From a virus: a stretch of DNA of 30,441 nt. The position numbers and the translations under genes are program-made. The notes beneath the pieces were generated by a model, which worked only from the letters and a program-made list of their open reading frames with translations, was not told the origin of the DNA and made no database searches. Each line of letters opens with the position of its first letter. Positions within the stretch are counted from its first letter, which is position 1. The DNA lies in the IMG/VR virus record IMGVR_UViG_3300029787_000221, positions 1 through 30,441 of that record. The stretch is one strand, 5' to 3'. Shown piece by piece: positions 1-4,772 of this stretch.

Positions 1-246
1 GTGCAAAATTTCAAACAGTTTCTGGATTACGTGATGTCCTTTTATGGGGATGACGATGCACTCTATCCAATCGACAATCTAACCAGAGAGGAAGTCGCAT
101 TAGCAACACTGAATTATTTGGATCTGGTTGCTGCCAGTAATGGAACAATCAACTGGGGCGATGGGGACTCTTTAGACAGAGAAAGAGTCAGAGACTTTAT
201 TATTAACTCAAGAGCGACCAAACCGCAGCTGCCAGTGTTCACTTAA
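1..246 (+). CDS. Small hypothetical protein, possibly 5'-partial
   Basis: An open frame of 81 codons begins with GTG at the first base of the window, so the true start may lie at this GTG or just upstream. The protein is acidic. It opens with a hydrophobic stretch (QFLDYVMSFYG) and ends with a GDGDSLDRERVRDFI motif, the layout of an 80-residue hypothetical protein I recall from T4-like cyanophages. No enzymatic motif is visible. Codon use and GC are like the next three genes and unlike the rest of the window. The stop codon sits inside a perfect 7-bp hairpin (230-256). The function is unknown. That it is a gene is supported by this context; the exact start is uncertain. Confidence 0.7.
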   Translation: MQNFKQFLDYVMSFYGDDDALYPIDNLTREEVALATLNYLDLVAASNGTINWGDGDSLDRERVRDFIINSRATKPQLPVFT

Positions 247-256
247 ACAACTGGCA
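230..256 (+). terminator. Hairpin wrapping the stop codon
   Basis: TGCCAGT (230-236) and ACTGGCA (250-256) are perfect inverted complements with a 13-base loop that contains the TAA stop (244-246). No U-tract follows, so it is not a classic intrinsic terminator. It may protect or define the mRNA 3' end. A matching arrangement lies at the end of the next gene. Confidence 0.55.
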
Positions 257-265
257 CACACCCAC

Positions 266-300
266 TACACACCGTCTACTTATCGGTTATAATAAGTACA
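266..300 (+). promoter_or_regulatory. Putative sigma70-type promoter
   Basis: TATAAT at 288-293 is a perfect -10 box. TACACA at 266-271 (4 of 6 matches to TTGACA, 16-base spacer) could be a weak -35. The word TTATAATAAGTACATA (287-302) recurs exactly at 688-703, also upstream of a small gene. The start codon of the next gene lies about 33 bases downstream of the -10. Host RNA polymerase use is inferred. Confidence 0.55.
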
Positions 301-326
301 TAAGCAATTCACCCCCTCTTCCCAAC

Positions 327-647
327 ATGCGTAAAATTGAAATGATGATGAACTCAGCAATCAGATACAGAAAGAACTTCTCATCTGGTAACACTACAGT
401 TCGTGCTTTCAGAGAATCAGTTGAAGTTTACCTACACGGAAACAACATCGCATCTTTAGATACTGCGACTCATGAGTTAACTTTGAAAGATGGCGGGTGG
501 CAATCAAATACAACTAAGTCAAGGTTAAACGCTCTTTTAGATGAGTTCGTGCCTAGCATGCGTATCTTTCAAAACGATTGGACATGGTACATCTCCGACA
601 GTTTAGACGGTTCAAAACAACTTTTTACATCAGGTATGACAGTTTAA
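327..647 (+). CDS. Conserved small phage protein, unknown function
   Basis: The protein has 106 residues with a basic N-terminus (MRKIEMMMNSAIRYRKNF). A central segment, LKDGGWQSNTTKSRLNALL, is of a type I recall from T4-like cyanophage hypotheticals. It is followed by F-Q-N-D-W-x-W-Y and a C-terminal FTSGM. No transmembrane segment, signal peptide or catalytic motif is evident. The start at 327 fits the end of the leader (CCCAACATG), which resembles the leader of the next gene (CCCAAACATG). No clear Shine-Dalgarno sequence precedes it. The stop lies in the loop of a 7-bp hairpin (637-656). The gene stands alone between two promoter-like leaders. Confidence 0.8.
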   Translation: MRKIEMMMNSAIRYRKNFSSGNTTVRAFRESVEVYLHGNNIASLDTATHELTLKDGGWQSNTTKSRLNALLDEFVPSMRIFQNDWTWYISDSLDGSKQLFTSGMTV

Positions 648-656
648 TTACTGTCA
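637..656 (+). terminator. Hairpin with stop codon in its loop
   Basis: TGACAGT (637-643) pairs perfectly with ACTGTCA (650-656) across a six-base loop holding the TAA stop (645-647). The arrangement parallels 230-256 although the stem sequence differs. Both are followed by a C/A-rich run beginning CACAC. No U-tract follows. Confidence 0.6.
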
Positions 657-665
657 CACCCGTCA

Positions 666-703
666 CCCCATTCGTGAGAGTGGGGTATTATAATAAGTAC
701 ATA
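666..703 (+). promoter_or_regulatory. GNRA-capped hairpin plus promoter-like word
   Basis: CCCCATTC (666-673) and GAGTGGGG (678-685) form an 8-bp stem with one G-T wobble and a GTGA loop, which fits the GNRA tetraloop class. TATAAT follows immediately at 689-694 within TTATAATAAGTACATA (688-703), identical to 287-302. No convincing -35 is seen. Termination of the upstream transcript followed by a new start is a reasonable inference. Confidence 0.5.
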
Positions 704-721
704 CGAAACAATTTCCCAAAC

Positions 722-940
722 ATGACAAAAACTCAAACAGTAATGAACAGAATCGTTCAGGTTGACAACTTTCAGAATATGGCATGCTGCTGCTCAGACT
801 GGGCAGAGTTCGTGATTGAGTTGGCAGAGTGGGGAGTCGATGGGTGTGCGAAGGTAGATTTTGATGATCCAGAGTTAGACATCCCCACACTTAATAGGTT
901 TATCAAAGCAGAAAACGGATATATCAGGGAGGTTGCGTAA
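722..940 (+). CDS. Small Cys-rich hypothetical protein
   Basis: The protein has 72 residues, with three adjacent cysteines (ACCCSDWAEFVIELAEWG) and one later cysteine, then an acidic stretch (KVDFDDPELDIPTLNRF). I do not recognise the family. The frame stays open upstream to an ATG at 578, but that start would overlap the previous gene by 70 bases and ignore the promoter-like leader. The ATG at 722 matches the leader layout seen before 327 (CCCAAACATG). The stop abuts the next gene's start with no intergenic base, so the two are likely co-transcribed. Confidence 0.75.
   Translation: MTKTQTVMNRIVQVDNFQNMACCCSDWAEFVIELAEWGVDGCAKVDFDDPELDIPTLNRFIKAENGYIREVA
926..932 (+). promoter_or_regulatory. 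Strong Shine-Dalgarno site for the ligase-like gene
   Basis: AGGGAGG lies eight bases before the ATG at 941, inside the 3' end of the preceding gene. It fixes the start and is one of the best ribosome binding sites in the window. Most other genes here have weak ones or none. Confidence 0.7.
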
Positions 941-1813
941 ATGCTAAACAAACACATCGAACACCCAGAGGATACAATCCTTACAGGTGATCTATCCGTA
1001 TTAAATGCGTTCACCGCAGATAATCATTATTCAGTTAAGATTGACGGATCACCCGCAATCGTTTGGGGAACTAACCCAGAGAATGGAAAGTTCTTTGTAG
1101 GTACGAAGTCCGTGTTTAATAAGAAAACCCCAAAGGTTAACTACACAGTAAAGGACATTGAAAACAATCACCCTGACTTTGAGTTACAATCGATCCTCAT
1201 TCGTTGCTTACACAGTTTACCACAGACTGACCGAATATTTCAAGGGGATTTCATCGGGTTTGGTGGTTACCGTGATTACAAACCGAATGCGATTAGTTAC
1301 ACACTGTCCGAAGTTCAGAACACCGCAGTCGTAGTTGCTCCGCATACAGAATACACGGGCGATAGTATGCGTACTCTCACAGCATCACCCTTGAAGGATA
1401 AGTTAGGATCGGGTTTTATTCAACCGAATGCGTGGATCAGTGAGTATAAGGGCAACGTAATGAATATTGAAATGATGATTGGGTTTGCCCGTCAGATGGC
1501 AACACTGGTTGACTTCGCCACCCCAAAGGAAGCGGAGTTATTAAAGAAGGATCTAAATGCGTACATTCGTGACGGTGATGAGGTAGTCGCAGAGGAGTTC
1601 GCCAATTATCAGTTGGTGCGGTTGTGGTGCTTGGTTGAGAACATTAAAACCGAATATATGAAGTTAATGCGTGATGACTTCAACTGCGAATGCTTCTTAG
1701 GTAATGAATACGTAGACGGGGAAGGATATGTGATGACGGGTGAGCATGGCACTTATAAACTGGTGAACCGTTGGGTGTTCAGTCATTATAACTTTAATAT
1801 CATTCGTTCGTGA
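941..1813 (+). CDS. Nucleotidyltransferase/ligase-like phage protein
   Basis: The protein has 290 residues. The N-terminus carries H-x-E-H-P-E-D followed by V-K33-I-D-G-S-P, which resembles motif I (KxDG) of the covalent nucleotidyltransferase superfamily, the DNA/RNA ligases and capping enzymes. Further along, FQGDF (100-104) is placed like motif III, EGYV (261-264) like motif IV, and YKLV (K273) like motif V. The family pattern, with an EH-ED start, a K-x-DG-x-PA core and FFVGTKSVFNK, matches proteins I recall from other T4-like phages, usually annotated as hypothetical (probably DUF6267). Adenylation by K33 and a nucleic-acid end-joining or capping role are inferred; no C-terminal OB domain is evident. 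A strong Shine-Dalgarno supports the start. A GC hairpin follows the stop. Confidence 0.75.
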   Translation: MLNKHIEHPEDTILTGDLSVLNAFTADNHYSVKIDGSPAIVWGTNPENGKFFVGTKSVFNKKTPKVNYTVKDIENNHPDFELQSILIRCLHSLPQTDRIFQGDFIGFGGYRDYKPNAISYTLSEVQNTAVVVAPHTEYTGDSMRTLTASPLKDKLGSGFIQPNAWISEYKGNVMNIEMMIGFARQMATLVDFATPKEAELLKKDLNAYIRDGDEVVAEEFANYQLVRLWCLVENIKTEYMKLMRDDFNCECFLGNEYVDGEGYVMTGEHGTYKLVNRWVFSHYNFNIIRS

Positions 1814-1822
1814 TACAGCAGT

Positions 1823-1848
1823 TATATGGGGGTTGATGCCCCCGTATA
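1823..1848 (+). terminator. GC hairpin terminator-like element
   Basis: TATATGGGGG (1823-1832) pairs with CCCCCGTATA (1839-1848) over ten base pairs with one G-T wobble and a six-base loop. It starts ten bases after the stop of the ligase-like gene. Only a short T/A-rich stretch follows, so termination strength is uncertain. It marks the boundary between the GC-richer and AT-richer parts of the window. Confidence 0.6.
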
Positions 1849-1886
1849 TAAAAACCGATAGAGTCCCTAAGCTATAAACGACCCAA

Positions 1887-1936
1887 TTCGACCTTTCGAT
1901 AACAAGAACTATAAATTTTTTTTTGCTATATAAAAT
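1887..1936 (+). promoter_or_regulatory. Possible promoter for the AbrB-like gene
   Basis: TTCGAC (1887-1892) and TATAAA (1910-1915) are spaced 17 bases apart, a plausible sigma70 pair. A T-run follows, and then a second AT box, TATAAAAT (1929-1936). The 143-base gap 1814-1956 otherwise holds only the hairpin at 1823-1848 and no sign of an RNA gene. Confidence 0.35.
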
Positions 1937-1956
1937 CAAGTGTAAAGGTTCGCTGA

Positions 1957-2130
1957 ATGCAAAAAAATTTTGAAGATATATTTTCGACTATAGAGATCGA
2001 TCCAGTCACAGATAGGTATCATATTACAATACCCGAAGAAATCATAAATGAATTTGACTGGTATGAGGATCTTGTGTTAAAATGGAATGTAGATAACGGA
2101 GACATATTCATCACGGAGGCAAATGACTAA
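1957..2130 (+). CDS. AbrB/SpoVT-like small protein
   Basis: The protein has 57 residues. The core DPVTDRYHITIPEEII followed by NEFDWYEDLVLKW and GDIFIT fits the swapped-hairpin AbrB/MazE/SpoVT fold: a beta strand ending in R-Y-x-I-T-I-P, a short helix, then a two-strand hairpin. Such proteins bind DNA as dimers, often as transcription regulators or antitoxins. That this one binds DNA is inferred. Its last 8 bases overlap the start of the next gene in another frame, an arrangement typical of translational coupling and also seen in toxin-antitoxin pairs, although the partner does not look like a known toxin. I recall similar proteins in T4-like cyanophages. Confidence 0.7.
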   Translation: MQKNFEDIFSTIEIDPVTDRYHITIPEEIINEFDWYEDLVLKWNVDNGDIFITEAND

Positions 2131-2308
2131 ACTTCAATCAAAAACATATCACGTTTACTTGAATGAAAAATGTCTATTTAAAAATTTAAATGAAGAGGAG
2201 TTTAATATTATATGGAATCGCTTATATACTTCCTATTGGAGTGATGAGGTATCATACTCAGAAGTTACGGATAACCCGATAGAGTTTCATGAGGAATCCT
2301 CTTATTGA
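2123..2308 (+). CDS. Small conserved phage protein (C-x-F-x2-L type)
   Basis: The protein has 61 residues: a beta-like stretch Y9-HVYLNEK-C17-L-F19, then N-L-x-E-E-E-F and a helical segment with an acidic, aromatic tail. It aligns without gaps to the protein encoded at 3120-3278 (Y-x7-C-x-F-x2-L-x-E-x-E-[FY]), so the two are probably paralogues. Its start overlaps the AbrB-like gene by 8 bases. GGAGG at 2115-2119 lies only three bases from the ATG, a tight spacing. The function is unknown. The -35 of the next promoter begins within its last codons. Confidence 0.75.
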   Translation: MTKLQSKTYHVYLNEKCLFKNLNEEEFNIIWNRLYTSYWSDEVSYSEVTDNPIEFHEESSY

Positions 2309-2333
2309 CAATCTCTATATAATATTGTATGAT
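2305..2333 (+). promoter_or_regulatory. Near-consensus sigma70 promoter
   Basis: TTGACA (2305-2310), a 17-base spacer and TATGAT (2328-2333) form the best host-type promoter in the window, matching 11 of 12 consensus positions. It overlaps the end of the upstream gene. The predicted transcript start lies near 2340, leaving a leader of only about 15 bases before the ATG at 2356. An early-class promoter is inferred. Confidence 0.75.
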
Positions 2334-2355
2334 ATGAATGTAATTACAAAATACT

Positions 2356-3117
2356 ATGGCTAAAGGATTTACAGTAAAGGCAAACCCACCCGCAAAGAAA
2401 AAAGATAAAGAATCAGAATGGGATTATGATAAAGCAAAAGAAATATTAAAAGGTAAATCAGTTGTATTCTGCTTACCTGGTCGAGGAGTCTCATATACGT
2501 ATCTTAAGTCATTTGTACAGTTATGTTTTGACTTAGTACAATGTGGAGCAAGTATACAGATATCACAAGATTATTCATCAATGGTAAACTTTGCCAGATG
2601 TAAGTGTCTTGGTGCAAATGTATTAAGAGGTCCTGATCAATCTCCATGGGATGGTAAACTGAATTATGACTATCAATTATGGATTGACTCTGATATTGTT
2701 TTTAACTCAGAGAAATTCTTTCAATTGGTATTAATGGATAAAGATATCGCAGGTGGATGGTATTGTACCGAAGATGGTAGAACTACATCTGTTGCACATT
2801 GGTTAGATGAGGATGATTTTCGAACCAATGGTGGTGTGATGAATCACGAAACTATCGATAGTATATCCAAGAGAAAGAAACCATTCACAGTTGATTATAC
2901 AGGTTTCGGTTGGCTCCTCATCAAAAAGGGTGTATTTGAACATGAAGAGATGAAGTATCCATGGTTCGCACCAAAGATGCAGGTATTTGAATCTGGAGAA
3001 GTACAGGATATGTGTGGAGAGGATGTCTCATTCTGTTTAGACGCAAAAGAAGCAGGATTTGAGATATGGTGTGACCCACGTATTCGTGTTGGTCATGAAA
3101 AGACAAGAGTAATCTAA
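2356..3117 (+). CDS. GT-A fold glycosyltransferase
   Basis: The protein has 253 residues. After a Lys-rich N-terminal 30 residues come VVFCLPGRGVSY (a nucleotide-sugar-binding start like that of GT2 enzymes), LWIDSDIVF with a D-S-D metal-binding motif, an acceptor-loop region (GGWYCTEDGR, DYTGFGWLLIKKGVFE), and a C-terminal GEDVSFCLDAKEAGFE followed by a histidine in RVGHEK. The ED pair and late histidine fit the catalytic base and metal ligand of GT-A transferases. It would transfer a sugar from a nucleotide-sugar donor; the acceptor (virion protein, host glycan or DNA) cannot be read. It starts 15 bases after the predicted transcription start and has no Shine-Dalgarno sequence. Similar genes are carried by many T4-like cyanophages. 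Confidence 0.75.
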   Translation: MAKGFTVKANPPAKKKDKESEWDYDKAKEILKGKSVVFCLPGRGVSYTYLKSFVQLCFDLVQCGASIQISQDYSSMVNFARCKCLGANVLRGPDQSPWDGKLNYDYQLWIDSDIVFNSEKFFQLVLMDKDIAGGWYCTEDGRTTSVAHWLDEDDFRTNGGVMNHETIDSISKRKKPFTVDYTGFGWLLIKKGVFEHEEMKYPWFAPKMQVFESGEVQDMCGEDVSFCLDAKEAGFEIWCDPRIRVGHEKTRVI

Positions 3118-3119
3118 AC

Positions 3120-3278
3120 GTGGCAGATCGATATAGTATTCACATTCACGGTGAATGTAAGTTTTCAGATCTTTCTGAGTTTGAATATTTTGATATCATG
3201 GAAGATCTAGCAATCGAATTCTATCAGACAGGTAAACCAAACCCTTCTGATGTACATACAGAAATTATAGGAGATTAA
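3120..3278 (+). CDS. Small conserved phage protein, GTG start
   Basis: The protein has 52 residues and starts at GTG, two bases after the glycosyltransferase stop. It begins with [V/M]ADRYSIHIHGECKF and continues DLSEFEYFDIMEDLAIEFYQTG, a pattern I recall from many T4-like cyanophages, where ATG is the usual start. It is the apparent paralogue of the 61-residue protein at 2123-2308. No function is known. The tight spacing implies co-transcription and coupled translation with the glycosyltransferase. Confidence 0.75.
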   Translation: MADRYSIHIHGECKFSDLSEFEYFDIMEDLAIEFYQTGKPNPSDVHTEIIGD

Positions 3279-3280
3279 TT

Positions 3281-3427
3281 ATGGCAAAAATGAAGAGTAG
3301 TATCTCAGGAACAGTGTTTATTGATGCAATTCCGAAAAAAACTCGTCAGGGAAACGGAAAACACTCGAAATACTCGGCAACTTCGCGTAACTCGGCTCGT
3401 AAAAGGTATCGAGGTCAAGGAAAATGA
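3281..3427 (+). CDS. Small highly basic phage peptide
   Basis: The protein has 48 residues and begins MAKMKSSISGTVF, with a Lys/Arg-rich C-terminal half (KKTRQGNGKHSKYSAT, then ARKRYRGQGK). The end is the invariant part I recall from cyanophage relatives. The charge suggests binding to nucleic acid or ribosomes, but that is inference. TAGGAGA at 3268-3274 is a good Shine-Dalgarno seven bases before the ATG. Its stop overlaps the start of the next gene (ATGA at 3424-3427). Confidence 0.8.
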   Translation: MAKMKSSISGTVFIDAIPKKTRQGNGKHSKYSATSRNSARKRYRGQGK

Positions 3428-3576
3428 ACTGTTGGCACTGCGGTACTGAGTTAATCTGGGGTGCTGATCATGATATGGAAGATGTAAATGATGGAGAGGA
3501 GTCTGAATATGACTTTTACTCCAATTTTACATGTCCGAAATGTCAATCTTACGTTGAAGTCTACCATCACAAATAA
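3424..3576 (+). CDS. Zinc-ribbon protein
   Basis: The protein has 50 residues, with C3-x-x-C6 near the N-terminus (MNCWHCG) and C37-P-K-C40 near the C-terminus, separated by an acidic linker (GADHDMEDVNDGEESEYD). Two CxxC knuckles that could bind one zinc ion indicate a zinc ribbon. I recall proteins of this layout in T4-like cyanophages. A role in nucleic-acid or protein binding is inferred. The gene overlaps its upstream neighbour by four bases (ATGA), and its stop shares one base with the next start (TAATG), so translation of 3281-4265 is likely coupled. Confidence 0.8.
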   Translation: MNCWHCGTELIWGADHDMEDVNDGEESEYDFYSNFTCPKCQSYVEVYHHK

Positions 3577-4265
3577 TGTCTACTCTAATTGCGAATCTAC
3601 CCTCCTATGATGTATGGGTAAGAAAAGAATATTTAACTGACCATCAAAGTGGTCATGGTGAATTTGTAAAGGGTATATGGGTATCTGCCAAAAGTATACC
3701 TGGTCGAGCATTTTATTTTGAGACTTATCTACCAGAATATGCAGCAATGTTTGATAAGTTACCAATTTCTGCGTTTACAACCGATCCAGAGATACCAACA
3801 CCTGATATGACACTTCATAATCTTCAATTTTGGAACTGTATGGACTATGGAGTCGTTGCAGTACAGAAACAATTCATTGGAAGTATGCATTATGAGGTCA
3901 TGACGAGGGATTATGGTAATCAAACTGGTACTTATATCTGCACTTTAGACAATTATCATGAAAGTGTAGACTCAATTGACTACTCAACAAGTGAACAACC
4001 TGCAGAACATAAGTCACATAACCTTCTTGAACTCGATAATGGTCAATTTTGCCTCTATCCGAACAACAGAATGAGAATATATGACAATAGTATCACTCCA
4101 GAGGTACCAAAGGTGCCCGATTTTAAGGTTTCAACGATTTATTATCAAGTTGAGAATGGTCATGATCGTGACGGACTCGGATCTGAAGAGAATTATTTCT
4201 GGAAAACAGCAAAAGAACGAAGAAATGATGAAAATAAAGATGAAATTACACCCGAACTTGGTTAA
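3576..4265 (+). CDS. Conserved T4-like cyanophage protein, unknown
   Basis: The protein has 229 residues. The N-terminus (STLIANLPSYDVWVRKEYL) and the core (PGRAFYFETYLPEYAAMFDKLPISAF, then LQFWNCMDYGV and IGSMHYEV) are of a type I recall from T4-like cyanophages, where the gene sits just upstream of gene 25. The protein is aromatic-rich, without membrane segments. The C-terminal 30 residues are charged and probably disordered. No family function is known to me. It lies on the early side of the terminator at 4274-4300, so expression before the structural genes is inferred. It is the last member of an overlapping gene chain. Confidence 0.8.
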   Translation: MSTLIANLPSYDVWVRKEYLTDHQSGHGEFVKGIWVSAKSIPGRAFYFETYLPEYAAMFDKLPISAFTTDPEIPTPDMTLHNLQFWNCMDYGVVAVQKQFIGSMHYEVMTRDYGNQTGTYICTLDNYHESVDSIDYSTSEQPAEHKSHNLLELDNGQFCLYPNNRMRIYDNSITPEVPKVPDFKVSTIYYQVENGHDRDGLGSEENYFWKTAKERRNDENKDEITPELG

Positions 4266-4273
4266 ATAAATTT

Positions 4274-4300
4274 AAAATCGTCAAAAGACGATTTTTTTTT
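4274..4300 (+). terminator. Rho-independent terminator
   Basis: AAAATCGTC (4274-4282), loop AAAA, then GACGATTTT (4287-4295), running into an unbroken T-tract to 4300. The perfect 9-bp stem with a U-tract begins eight bases after the stop at 4265. It separates the accessory block from the structural block. Confidence 0.9.
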
Positions 4301-4308
4301 ATGTTTTT

Positions 4309-4347
4309 AGGTATAAATAAAGAATTATTGCTACAGGTATAAATAAA
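4309..4347 (+). promoter_or_regulatory. Two tandem late promoters
   Basis: AGGTATAAATAAA occurs at 4309-4321 and again, identically, at 4335-4347, a 26-base period. Each contains TATAAATA (4312-4319 and 4338-4345), the T4 late promoter box recognised by sigma gp55 with the sliding-clamp coactivators. They lie 28-54 bases before gene 25 and right after the terminator, so they should start the baseplate operon. The gap 4266-4372 holds nothing else. Confidence 0.85.
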
Positions 4348-4372
4348 CCTAGCAAACTGTTTACTAAATTGA

Positions 4373-4771
4373 ATGAAAACTAGGATATCTAGGTCATTTA
4401 AGGATATTAATCTATCATTTAAACCACATCCAGTCACAAAAGACCTTACAATTCTTAAAAATGCGAATGCAATTAAGAGATCTGTGAGAAATTTAGTGGA
4501 AACTATTCCGAGAGAAAGATTTTTTAACCCAAATCTTGGTACAGACATTCGATCAAGTCTATTTGACTTCTGTGACTTTGGTACTGCATCAGTTATTGAA
4601 AGACAAATCACTACAACTATTGAAAACTTTGAACCTCGAATCGATAATTTAGATATTGAAGTGATTCCCAAACCAGATGACAACGAATTTGAGGTAAATA
4701 TCTTCTTTGATATCATCGGACAGCAGTTTCCTTCACAAGCATTTCAGTTCATATTAGAAGCTACAAGATAA
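4373..4771 (+). CDS. gp25: Baseplate wedge subunit gp25
   Basis: The protein has 132 residues, the length of T4 gp25. It belongs to the GPW/gp25 family, the sheath-initiator-like wedge protein that anchors the first tail-sheath disc to the inner baseplate. Diagnostic features are an early basic segment (MKTRISRSF), then AIKRSVRNLVETIPRERFFNPNLGT, containing the conserved R-x-F-x-P-x-x-G core, and a C-terminal beta region (NLDIEVIP, FEVNIFFDI). It is the first gene after two tandem late promoters and lies one base upstream of gene 6, its direct wedge partner. No Shine-Dalgarno is obvious. Confidence 0.95.
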   Translation: MKTRISRSFKDINLSFKPHPVTKDLTILKNANAIKRSVRNLVETIPRERFFNPNLGTDIRSSLFDFCDFGTASVIERQITTTIENFEPRIDNLDIEVIPKPDDNEFEVNIFFDIIGQQFPSQAFQFILEATR

Positions 4772-4772
4772 T

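Noticed and set aside
578-940. A longer version of the Cys-rich gene starting at the ATG at 578
   Set aside because: It would overlap the 327-647 gene by 70 bases and pass through two hairpins and the promoter-like leader. The ATG at 722 matches the leader layout of the 327 gene.
1814-1956. A possible small RNA or tRNA in the 143-base gap
   Set aside because: No cloverleaf, CCA end or conserved T-loop could be drawn. The only structure is the terminator-like hairpin at 1823-1848.
1957-2308. A classical toxin-antitoxin system
   Set aside because: Only the overlap and the AbrB-like fold suggest it. The partner has no toxin motif and resembles a small cyanophage protein with a second copy at 3120-3278.
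3576-4265. Assignment of the 229-residue protein as gp53 or another known T4 wedge protein
   Set aside because: I could not match its motifs to gp53 or gp5, and it lies before the terminator, apart from the late structural genes.
4246-4716. A 156-codon open frame on the minus strand over gene 25
   Set aside because: It runs antisense through the gp25 gene, the terminator and the late promoters. gp25 is unmistakable on the plus strand.
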